This document shows, piece after piece, positions 57,596 to 64,000 of a stretch of 64,000 bases of DNA. The notes beneath the pieces were generated by a model. That model did no database searches and was not told the DNA's origin. It saw nothing but the letters and a program-made list of their open reading frames with translations. A program made the translations under genes and the position numbers. The stretch spans positions 24,218 to 88,217 of the IMG/VR virus record IMGVR_UViG_3300031576_000021; one strand, 5' to 3'. Position 1 is the first letter of the stretch. The number at the start of each line of letters is the position of its first letter. Origin of the DNA: a virus.

Positions 57596-60519
57596 CGCTC
57601 GACGACCTGATCACCGGCTTGATGGCCGATGTGATGAAAGCGCCGCACGGCAACTTCTGTCATCCAGGTCGCCGTGGACTCCGCGGAGGAGCCGGGCCCC
57701 ACACGCCGCACAGTCGGCTCCGCTTCCGCGTCGCGCAGCACCGGGTCGGCATCGGCGGCAGCTTCGCCCCGACCTACCCGGCTACGGTACGGGCGCCCGA
57801 CATCCCCCTCGTGCCGGTCGAGAAAGATCACGCCGAAACCGCCGCAGCCCGGGTCGCACGGCGTTGGGCACGTATCCTCCCGCGCTTGGAGACTCGGATC
57901 GGCGATGGGTTGCGCTCCCTCGAAGCGGCCGTGCTCGCCGCCTGGCGCTCGGTCTACCTGGAGGAGCGGCCGAAGCTCCAGCGGGCGTTGCGTGGCGAGG
58001 CAGCGGGCGCCGACGCGCTCCGCGAGCTGGCCGACGAGCTACTCGCCGCCTACGTCGAGAACCTCGCCGAGCGCCGGATCGTGCCCGTGCTCCGCGAAGC
58101 GGCGAGCCGCACATCGCTCGCCGAGGCGGCGCCGCTCGTGCTGGCCCGGGTGCCGGCCATGTTCGATGCGGCCTTCCAGCCCCTCTGGCAGCGCATCGTC
58201 TCCTTCAGTAGCCTCCGCGAAGCAGAGAAGGCGGCCGAGCCCAGGCCGCGGGTGTCGCCTGGCGCGGAGCTGATTCCTGAGGGTGTAAGTCGCCGGCAAC
58301 GCTACAGGATTCAGACGGCGGGGGATGATCGGGTGTGTTTCCTAGCTGGGACGCCCATCACCATTGAGGGCCGGGCCATCGCATGGGCTGCGAGTAGGAC
58401 GGACGCGGTGAGCCTGCTGTTCCTTGCGGATCGTGTACTGGCCGGGACGCCCGACCACCCGATCTGGAAATGCGGGCACGGCTGGATGCGATTGTCCGAA
58501 TTGCAGCCCGGTGATTGCGTGCAGAGTATCGAACAGCAACCGATCGAGGTGATCGGGCGGGTAGACTTGGTCCTCGTCGATATGCAACACGGACCATCCG
58601 ACCTCGCGCAGTCGCTTGTCCCGTCGGAGATCCTTCGCCGGGTCATGCCAATAGCGGCCGTCTACTTCGAGGGCCAGCTTGAGATCGCAGAAGGCAAAGT
58701 CCAGGGCGAAGCGACCGACCCGATACTCCTGCTCGTAGCGCATGGACAAACGATCGAGCGCCTCGCGGACTTGCCGCTCCGGCCAGGTTTCCAGGTTGGA
58801 GAATCGGTAGCAGGCGACGCTGCAAAATTGGCGGCGCGCGTTCTTGGGTTGCTTGCGGAAGTGTCGCCCACAGCTCCGGCAGGGAACGATCTCGGGTGGC
58901 CGGCGGCATGTCTCGGAGCAGTGGCGATACGGTCCGTTCGTGGCGACCCGGAACATGGACCCGCAGCGCTCGCAGGCACGGCGGACGATGCTGCGTCGCT
59001 TGCAGTCGCTGCATTGTTTGTACCTGGAGAGACTCGACTGACTTATTCGGAATGTCCGCAGACACTTTGGGCACGTGAACGGTCGAGTCTGCCGCATCCC
59101 CTTGAGCGTGCCAGCACAGCCGCGGCTGCACGTCGGGACGGCGGCATGCTTGCGGCGGGCGTTGGGGAACCAGCAGATCTTGCCGCACACTGGGCAGGGG
59201 ACGCCGCGTTGCTCCCGCTTCACCTGCTTGAGCTGGAGCGCGCATGGCCAGCTACACGTCGGAACGGTAGTCGGACGCTGCGGGCGGCCAGGCTGCAACC
59301 AGAACATGTTGCTGCATATCGGGCATGGGACATCGCGTCCCCGTGCATCGCTGCGACGCCTGGGTGGCGTCCAGCCCTGGTCGAGTGGTTTAGCGATGGC
59401 CCTGGCTTTGTCGTCCATAGTGTCGAGGTCGCCCCACATCCTGAGTACCACGCGCTGGGCATTCGCGTACATAATTGCCCGGTCTGCGAGTACATTTCCG
59501 AGTTACGGGGTAGCTTCAAACTCGCCGACGCACTCGCCGCGTTCGATTCGTTCTTGGATGCCGTAGAGGAGGATGTCCTCTCTGACGTGGTGGAGTCGGT
59601 CCCCTTCCCACGCATCGACGATATCGATGGCCTCACGGCTCGCGAGCTGTCCTCTCTCGGCGTTCTCTTGCCCCCGTTCCATCCAAACTGCTTACCTGGC
59701 GACGCGCTCGTAGCGGCCGGCAGCGTTACGGCGACGAGTGAACGGCGGTACAAAGGTGAGTTGCTCGTCGTCCGCACGGCCGGCGGCGAGATGCTCCCCT
59801 GTACCCCAAACCACCCGGTACTCACGCAGCGTGGTTGGGTGGGCGCATGTTTCCTGGTGGAAGGCGACGATCTGCTCCGCTGCGGCATCCCCGAGCGGGT
59901 AGTGGGTGCTGATGACGACGATGAACACGTGCCATCCCGCATCGAAGAGATGGCGCATGCGCCGTTCGTGCCGGGCCGCATGGTGTCCCGTGAAGTGCCA
60001 GTCTCCGCCCCAGACTTCCACGGCGACGGGGGAGGCTCCGAGGTCGCAGTTGTACTGACCGATCGCTTGCTGCGGAATGGTCACCAGGCCATGTGCCGAG
60101 AGCATCGCATGCAGTCTTCTCTCGTGATGGCTCATCCGACCCAATCGCTGGATGGTCTGGGCTTTCCGTCTGAGTTCCTCTTGGCTGGCAACCCGGCCAC
60201 GCACGGCCTCATGGGCCGCCTGCGTAAGGGCCGCACGCTGTTCGGGCGTCGCGTTCGCCATTCGGAGGAACATGCCGTCGGAGCGCCCACGTGGCGCAAT
60301 CCCAGCCTCGATCAAATGCCGGCGGATGACGCCCCTGGAGACGCCATGCTGCTGCGCGAGCGCCTTCTCAGACAGCCTGGGATAGTTGCGGATCAGCTGC
60401 GTGGTATCGAGGTCCAGTCGTTTCATGGGAAGGTCTACAACTGCGAGACCAAGGCCGGCTGGTATGTAGCAAACGGCCTGGTGACGCACAACTGCCGCTG
60501 CGGCATCGTGTTCATCTAG
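57589..60519 (+). CDS. Minor head protein split by two inteins
   Basis: A 976-codon gene. The exteins form a ~328-residue SPP1 gp7/Mu F-like head morphogenesis protein; GDDRV-CPVCEY and PPFHPN-CRCGIVF carry its Cys motif. One intein is inserted before the first Cys (58336-59475), the other before CRCG (59689-60492). The ATG 57589 overlaps the previous stop. Opposite-strand endonuclease genes lie inside both inteins. Confidence 0.85.
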   Translation: MLTLDDLITGLMADVMKAPHGNFCHPGRRGLRGGAGPHTPHSRLRFRVAQHRVGIGGSFAPTYPATVRAPDIPLVPVEKDHAETAAARVARRWARILPRLETRIGDGLRSLEAAVLAAWRSVYLEERPKLQRALRGEAAGADALRELADELLAAYVENLAERRIVPVLREAASRTSLAEAAPLVLARVPAMFDAAFQPLWQRIVSFSSLREAEKAAEPRPRVSPGAELIPEGVSRRQRYRIQTAGDDRVCFLAGTPITIEGRAIAWAASRTDAVSLLFLADRVLAGTPDHPIWKCGHGWMRLSELQPGDCVQSIEQQPIEVIGRVDLVLVDMQHGPSDLAQSLVPSEILRRVMPIAAVYFEGQLEIAEGKVQGEATDPILLLVAHGQTIERLADLPLRPGFQVGESVAGDAAKLAARVLGLLAEVSPTAPAGNDLGWPAACLGAVAIRSVRGDPEHGPAALAGTADDAASLAVAALFVPGETRLTYSECPQTLWARERSSLPHPLERASTAAAARRDGGMLAAGVGEPADLAAHWAGDAALLPLHLLELERAWPATRRNGSRTLRAARLQPEHVAAYRAWDIASPCIAATPGWRPALVEWFSDGPGFVVHSVEVAPHPEYHALGIRVHNCPVCEYISELRGSFKLADALAAFDSFLDAVEEDVLSDVVESVPFPRIDDIDGLTARELSSLGVLLPPFHPNCLPGDALVAAGSVTATSERRYKGELLVVRTAGGEMLPCTPNHPVLTQRGWVGACFLVEGDDLLRCGIPERVVGADDDDEHVPSRIEEMAHAPFVPGRMVSREVPVSAPDFHGDGGGSEVAVVLTDRLLRNGHQAMCREHRMQSSLVMAHPTQSLDGLGFPSEFLLAGNPATHGLMGRLRKGRTLFGRRVRHSEEHAVGAPTWRNPSLDQMPADDAPGDAMLLRERLLRQPGIVADQLRGIEVQSFHGKVYNCETKAGWYVANGLVTHNCRCGIVFI
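58336..59475 (+). other. Minor head intein A, endonuclease encoded antisense
   Basis: A 380-residue intein. It starts CFLAGTPITIEG, has block B-like VLAGTPDHPIW, and ends VHSVEVAPHPEYHALGIRVHN before Cys. Between the splicing blocks no sense-strand endonuclease motif is visible. The same DNA encodes a zinc-finger Vsr-like nuclease on the minus strand. Sense splicing parts amount to about 80 N-terminal and 40 C-terminal residues. Confidence 0.85.
58342..59418 (-). CDS. Antisense zinc-finger Vsr/DUF559-like homing endonuclease
   Basis: A ~358-residue protein from ATG at 59418 (59472 is the furthest start). Five C-x2-C finger units follow each other (CPICSNMFW, CPVCGKICWF, CPKCLRTFR, CERCGSMFR, CRSCGRHFR), then a PD-(D/E)XK core: GRFALDFAFCDLKLALEVDG, RYWHDPAKDLRRDKRLREVG and WSVLHIDEDQV, as in Vsr and DUF559 endonucleases. 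Codons pair in register with the sense intein. Its TAG lies opposite intein codon 3. Confidence 0.8.
   Translation of the reverse strand: MDDKARAIAKPLDQGWTPPRRRSDARGRDVPCPICSNMFWLQPGRPQRPTTVPTCSWPCALQLKQVKREQRGVPCPVCGKICWFPNARRKHAAVPTCSRGCAGTLKGMRQTRPFTCPKCLRTFRISQSSLSRYKQCSDCKRRSIVRRACERCGSMFRVATNGPYRHCSETCRRPPEIVPCRSCGRHFRKQPKNARRQFCSVACYRFSNLETWPERQVREALDRLSMRYEQEYRVGRFALDFAFCDLKLALEVDGRYWHDPAKDLRRDKRLREVGWSVLHIDEDQVYPPDHLDRLLFDTLHAITGLQFGQSHPAVPAFPDRVVGRPGQYTIRKEQQAHRVRPTRSPCDGPALNGDGRPS
59689..60492 (+). other. Minor head intein B, endonuclease encoded antisense
   Basis: A 268-residue intein. It starts CLPGDALVAAGSVTATSERR, has block B CTPNHPVLTQRGW, and ends VYNCETKAGWYVANG..THN before Cys. 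The middle has APDFHGDGGGSEVAVV, a string I also associate with other phage Hint/intein proteins; opposite it lies the nuclease active site of the minus-strand gene. Confidence 0.85.
59692..60426 (-). CDS. Antisense HTH-Vsr-like homing endonuclease
   Basis: A 244-residue protein from ATG at 60426. LSEKALAQQHGVSRGVIRRH is a helix-turn-helix. MSHHERRLHAMLSAHGL, NCDLGASPVAVEVWGGDWHF and ERRMRHLFDAGWHVFIVV match the helix, Asp/Glu active site and R-x3-L-x3-GW segment of Vsr/DUF559-like nucleases. The TAA stop lies opposite intein codon 2. No clear ribosome site. Confidence 0.75.
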   Translation of the reverse strand: MKRLDLDTTQLIRNYPRLSEKALAQQHGVSRGVIRRHLIEAGIAPRGRSDGMFLRMANATPEQRAALTQAAHEAVRGRVASQEELRRKAQTIQRLGRMSHHERRLHAMLSAHGLVTIPQQAIGQYNCDLGASPVAVEVWGGDWHFTGHHAARHERRMRHLFDAGWHVFIVVISTHYPLGDAAAEQIVAFHQETCAHPTTLREYRVVWGTGEHLAAGRADDEQLTFVPPFTRRRNAAGRYERVAR

Positions 60520-60590
60520 CCGACCTGGCTAACCGACCTGCGTAACCGATACGGTTCGTCCTACGTCGTCGGCGCGTCATACCTCCAGCC

Positions 60591-61307
60591 GTGGGGCAGC
60601 TGCGCTCCCTATCCACCAGAAAGGCCGAGGCCGCTGCGGCGGGGATCGAGGCCGAGCTACGGTTGCGCATCACGCCCGGTGGGGTGATCGCGCCCGCGCC
60701 GTCGACTGTCTTTTCGCGGCACGACGTGGTCTCGAAGCGCGAAGCGCCCGAGCTACGTATCGGCTGGTGGGAGGTCTACGGGCCACAAGATCTCGACACG
60801 CACGGCGAGTTCATGCGGGCTGAAGAGGTTCGCAAGATGGGGCACTCGTTCATCGGGCGCCTCGTGTTGAAGGGCCATTTCGGGATCGACGTCGACCATG
60901 ATCGCAAGCCCGGCCGGGCCGTCCCCGTCGAGAGCTTCATCGCTCGTCCCGGCGATCCGGACTTCACGCCGTTCTGGTGGGTGCTCGGTATTCATTTCCT
61001 CGACGTCCGGCTGTGGGACTCGGTGCGGAAGGGCGAGCACGCATCGTTGTCGTTCCAGGGCCGTGTCATGCTGAATGAGGTCGACATGCTGGTCGACGCA
61101 GCAACGACGAAGGTCGGCAGCACGACGATGGTGGCCGACCACACCCACTCGTTCGAGGTCCAACTCGACGACACAGGTAGCGTCATCGGTGGCCGCACGT
61201 CGACCGAGCAGGGCCACTCACATCCCATCACGGAGAACGTCCGGACGGGGATGGTCAACGGCCACCGGCACGGGTTCGCCCTGCCGCGCTTCGTGGAGGC
61301 AGCATGA
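60591..61307 (+). CDS. Prohead protease-like protein (XkdF type)
   Basis: A 238-residue protein. VYGPQDLDTHGEFMRAEEVR, DVDHDRKPGRAVPVESFIAR and FWWVLGIHFLDVRLWDSVRK match the XkdF putative protease of PBSX-like phages. The C-terminal part has a His-rich stretch (HTHSFEV, GHSHPITE, GHRHGF). GTG 60591 is the start. The 71 base gap before it has a partial direct repeat (CCGACCTG...TAACCGA). It overlaps the next gene (ATGA). Confidence 0.75.
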   Translation: MGQLRSLSTRKAEAAAAGIEAELRLRITPGGVIAPAPSTVFSRHDVVSKREAPELRIGWWEVYGPQDLDTHGEFMRAEEVRKMGHSFIGRLVLKGHFGIDVDHDRKPGRAVPVESFIARPGDPDFTPFWWVLGIHFLDVRLWDSVRKGEHASLSFQGRVMLNEVDMLVDAATTKVGSTTMVADHTHSFEVQLDDTGSVIGGRTSTEQGHSHPITENVRTGMVNGHRHGFALPRFVEAA

Positions 61308-62611
61308 AGCAGCTCCGGCGCGTAATCGAGCTGAGCGGGGCGCAGGTGGATTTCGTCAGCGTAGTGAAGCGCGGGGCCAATCGGCGTCCGACGATCACGA
61401 TGAAGGACGACGAGCCGGACACCCAGTCGTCGATGGTGAAGCGGCTCAAGTCCGGCATCGCGATGTTCAAGCAGATGCTCGGCGCCATCGCGCCCGACGA
61501 GGTCGAAGGCGAGGCAGCCGGCCGGATCGTGCAGCAACTGATCGTCTCGAAGGCAGCCTACGAGCGCACCGCTGCCGAGCAGTGGGCGAAGGAGCACGGG
61601 TTCCGCGCCGACGTGACCAGCGAAACCGATGTCGCCTACCGCCTGGAGCAATTCGATGCCGGCGATGCCATCGGCGACTTGGTATCGGCGTCCGATGAGG
61701 AGCGCGAGGCGGCCGAGTTCCCCGATGGGATCGGGGCCGTCGTGTGCGATGGGCACCGCAAGGCGGGCCGCACCGTAGCCACGCGCGAGGCGACCAAGGG
61801 ATTCGGACCCGGCTCGCCGTTCGATTTTACGTCGTTCGACGCAGCGCTTGCCGACGTCACGTTGATGACCGGCGGCACGGCGTCCATGTCTCAGTCGTGC
61901 TCGATGCTCGAAATGGTCGTGATGAACGTGCTGAATAGCCCAGACGTCACGGACAAGAAGGCGGCGGTCAGCGACGTGCTGGATCAGTTCGCGGCGCATA
62001 TTCGTCGGCTGATCGGCGGCATCCCGGCCGACGCCCTGAAGACGGAACACACGCGGGCGCAGCTGGGGCTCGCAGTGGCCATGCTCGAAGACGATCGGAT
62101 CGACGATGCCCGGGACGCGCTGACGCGCCTCGCCGGCAAGCAGGAGGATGGAATGACCAAGGACCAGGAGCAGAAGATCGACACGCTTGCCGAGGCGGTG
62201 AACGGACTCGTGACGGTCCTGAAGGCCGAGCGCGAGGAGAAGATCGCCGTCGAGGCTGCGCGCGTCAAGGCCGAAGCGGACCGGATCGAGGCGGAGCGCA
62301 AGAAGACCGAAACGCCTCCGGCACTCGCGCCCGAAGTCGAGGCGCGGCTGGCGGCGGTCGAGACGGCGGTCAAGCCGCTCGAAGGGATCGAAGAGCGGAT
62401 CGCGACGAAGGTCGCGGAGTCGATCACGCCGAAGGTGCAGCAGCTGGAGACCCGGGTGAAGTCGCAGGAGGCGCGCCCGCGGCAGCGACTCGGTATCGCC
62501 GAGACGACGAAGTCGCCCGAGGATCACGCCAGCGCAGCGAACGGCCAGGGTGGGATCTTCGACAGTGCCTTCCCGCCGGAGTTCGCTGCGGGTACGGCAA
62601 CCGCCGAGTAA
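61304..62611 (+). CDS. Scaffold-like head assembly protein
   Basis: A 435-residue protein. The N-terminus (VIELSGAQVDFVSVVKRGAN) resembles the start of XkdF/protease-associated proteins. The C-terminal ~180 residues are a charged coiled coil (DTLAEAVNGLVTVLKAEREE; RVKAEADRIEAERKK). It lies between the protease and the capsid gene, the usual scaffold position. Confidence 0.65.
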   Translation: MKQLRRVIELSGAQVDFVSVVKRGANRRPTITMKDDEPDTQSSMVKRLKSGIAMFKQMLGAIAPDEVEGEAAGRIVQQLIVSKAAYERTAAEQWAKEHGFRADVTSETDVAYRLEQFDAGDAIGDLVSASDEEREAAEFPDGIGAVVCDGHRKAGRTVATREATKGFGPGSPFDFTSFDAALADVTLMTGGTASMSQSCSMLEMVVMNVLNSPDVTDKKAAVSDVLDQFAAHIRRLIGGIPADALKTEHTRAQLGLAVAMLEDDRIDDARDALTRLAGKQEDGMTKDQEQKIDTLAEAVNGLVTVLKAEREEKIAVEAARVKAEADRIEAERKKTETPPALAPEVEARLAAVETAVKPLEGIEERIATKVAESITPKVQQLETRVKSQEARPRQRLGIAETTKSPEDHASAANGQGGIFDSAFPPEFAAGTATAE

Positions 62612-62654
62612 TCGAGCAAGCCACAGCGGACAGGATGAGGAGGAGGAGACGATC

Positions 62655-63566
62655 ATGAATCGAAGACTGGTGACCCGCGAAAAGGCGGATCTGACGCTCG
62701 CCGATCTGGCGAGTGGTGGCTTGCTCACGCCCGAGCAGTCCAGCGAGTTTTTTCGGCAGCTGATCATCCAGCCCACGCTGCTTCAGTTGGCCCGGGTCGT
62801 GCCGATGTCGAAGCCGAAGCGCGAGGTGAACAAGATCGGCTTCGGGGCTCGCGTGCTGCACGCCGCTCCGGCACAGGTCGTGGGCACCTACCTCGCGGTG
62901 GGGAGCCGCACGGCGCCGACAATGGGCAAGGTGACGCTCGACGCCAAGGAGAAGATCGCCGAGCTGCATCTGCCGTACGACGTCCTCGAAGACAACATCG
63001 AGGGCAAGTCGATGGCGGACACCTGTGTGGCCATGCTGGCGGAGGCAGTGTCGCGGGACATCGAAGAGAGCGGGCTGCTGGGCGACACCGCCAGCGGCGA
63101 CGCCGATCTCGCCGTGCACGACGGCGTGCTCAAGCTGACCACCTCGAACGTCGTCAACGCGGGCGGCGCGCCGATCAGCTCGGACATCTTCAAGCGCTGC
63201 ATCAAGGCGATGCCGGATCAGTTCCTCCGGAACCGGAACGCCATGCGGTTCCTGGTGTCGGTCGACAACGAGACCGAGTACCGGGACACGCAGGCGCAGC
63301 GGGCGACCGCGCTCGGCGATCAGATGTTGACCGGGACGAGCCCGGCCTTCGCCTACGGTGTGCCGGTCGATGGGGCATCCATGATGCCCGCCGCGAACGC
63401 GATCTTCACGAATCCGAAGAACGTGCTGTTCGGCTTCCATCGGGAAGTGTCGATGGAGTTCGACAAGGACATCCGGGCGCGCGTGTGGATCGTCGTGCTC
63501 ACGCTGCGGATGGACGTGAAGATCGAGGAAGAGATCGCAGTCGTCAAGGTCACGAACCTCGGGTAA
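62655..63566 (+). CDS. Major capsid protein, HK97 fold
   Basis: A 303-residue protein with very strong AGGAGGAGG upstream. LASGGLLTPEQSSEFFRQLI, VGTYLAVGSRTAPTMGKVTL, PYDVLEDNIEGKSMADTCVA and AIFTNPKNVLFGFHREVSME match HK97-type capsid proteins of PBSX-like phages (N-arm, E-loop, P-domain). High expression is expected. Confidence 0.82.
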   Translation: MNRRLVTREKADLTLADLASGGLLTPEQSSEFFRQLIIQPTLLQLARVVPMSKPKREVNKIGFGARVLHAAPAQVVGTYLAVGSRTAPTMGKVTLDAKEKIAELHLPYDVLEDNIEGKSMADTCVAMLAEAVSRDIEESGLLGDTASGDADLAVHDGVLKLTTSNVVNAGGAPISSDIFKRCIKAMPDQFLRNRNAMRFLVSVDNETEYRDTQAQRATALGDQMLTGTSPAFAYGVPVDGASMMPAANAIFTNPKNVLFGFHREVSMEFDKDIRARVWIVVLTLRMDVKIEEEIAVVKVTNLG

Positions 63567-63602
63567 TCCGAGTGGAGACCGGGTGATGGGATAGGCCGGG
63601 TG

Positions 63603-63623
63603 GGGAACGTGGCGCACGTTCCC
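63603..63623 (+). terminator. Hairpin after the capsid gene
   Basis: GGGAACGT (63603-63610) and ACGTTCCC (63616-63623) form an 8 bp stem with a 5 base loop. No T-run follows, so it may reduce rather than end transcription. Confidence 0.5.
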
Positions 63624-63665
63624 TGACCCCGGCGCATGGCGAGTAGAACGCGAAAGGGACACGGG

Positions 63666-63983
63666 ATGACACACACGGCAACACTGGTAAACGGCGAACG
63701 GTATCAGGTGCGGGCCCCGAGTGGCTGGCTCACCTTCCTCAAAGGGGTGGCCCAGACAGTCGCGAGCGACGACGTCGAGATGCTCAAGAGCATCCGGACG
63801 CTCGACAAGAAGGGCAACGACGTGCCGGCGTTCAAGATCACCAGGCATGTCGATTCCGCAGGTGACGAAGTGCAGCCTGCGCCGACGGCCACCGCTCTCG
63901 TGACCGAAGACGATCAAGACGATCTGCCGGAGGATTTGGCTCCGGCGGTGCCCAGGCCACAGGCGCCGGAAGCAACGGAGTAG
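63666..63983 (+). CDS. Small head/decoration-type protein
   Basis: A 105-residue protein from ATG 63666 with AAAGGG upstream. The core (WLTFLKGVAQTVASDDVEML, VPAFKITRHV) and an acidic Pro-rich tail suggest a head completion or decoration protein. Its assignment rests on the position after the capsid gene. Confidence 0.6.
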   Translation: MTHTATLVNGERYQVRAPSGWLTFLKGVAQTVASDDVEMLKSIRTLDKKGNDVPAFKITRHVDSAGDEVQPAPTATALVTEDDQDDLPEDLAPAVPRPQAPEATE

Positions 63984-63995
63984 GAGGAGGGGACG

Positions 63996-64000
63996 ATGAG
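63996..64000 (+). CDS. Start of a truncated gene
   Basis: ATG 63996 follows a strong AGGAGGAGGGG site at the window edge. Only the first codon is visible. Confidence 0.5.

Overview
This 64 kb, high-GC window reads as part of a tailed double-stranded DNA phage (or prophage) genome. Support comes from a terminase large subunit, portal, minor head protein, prohead protease, scaffold-like protein and HK97-type capsid protein in the standard head-gene order, an endolysin fragment at the left edge, and a phage-style recombination and replication set. Genes are packed tightly, mostly on the + strand, with ATGA, GTGA and TGATG overlaps. No tail tube or tape-measure gene is visible; they probably lie beyond the right edge. 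The host is unknown. Several exported proteins have Ser/Thr-rich linkers and Cys-rich domains of a kind I associate with soil deltaproteobacteria and Binatota-like lineages; this is a weak inference.

Layout. 1-1.2 kb: intein-split M15 endolysin and two small proteins. 1.2-28.9 kb: DNA metabolism and regulation, with a DEDDh exonuclease, a glycosyltransferase, two SNF2-type helicases (the second holding two inteins), an O-like replication protein with internal repeats, a DnaC-like loader, RecA, a Holliday-junction resolvase candidate, a Cas4/RecB-like nuclease, a RuvC-like nuclease, SSB, a ParB-domain DNA methyltransferase, a terminase-small-like protein and a HerA-like ATPase. 28.98-31.57 kb: a mobile element with an 8 bp target duplication, an IS1-like transposase, a divergent ribbon-helix-helix gene, a tRNA-Leu and a remnant of a bacterial pheA-like gene. 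31.6-35 kb: small regulatory and hypothetical genes. 35-50 kb: an unusual run of exported, lipoprotein, membrane and Cys-rich proteins, including a protein that looks like the ethylene-binding membrane domain of sensor kinases without the kinase. 50-64 kb: packaging and head genes. The terminase holds one intein and the minor head protein holds two.

The most striking element is the pair of inteins in the minor head protein (58336-59475 and 59689-60492). Each carries, on the opposite strand and in codon register, a gene for a Vsr/DUF559-like endonuclease fused to zinc-finger or helix-turn-helix DNA-binding modules. Homing endonucleases are normally encoded in the same frame as the intein; here they appear antisense. 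In total six inteins are visible, each at a catalytic or metal-binding motif of its host protein.

A recurring promoter-like sequence (TTGACACAA, then a -10-like box 17-18 bp after the TTGACA) precedes several gene blocks and probably drives much of the early region. A dispersed palindrome, GCCGCGCGGC, occurs at least 18 times outside the mobile element and inteins.
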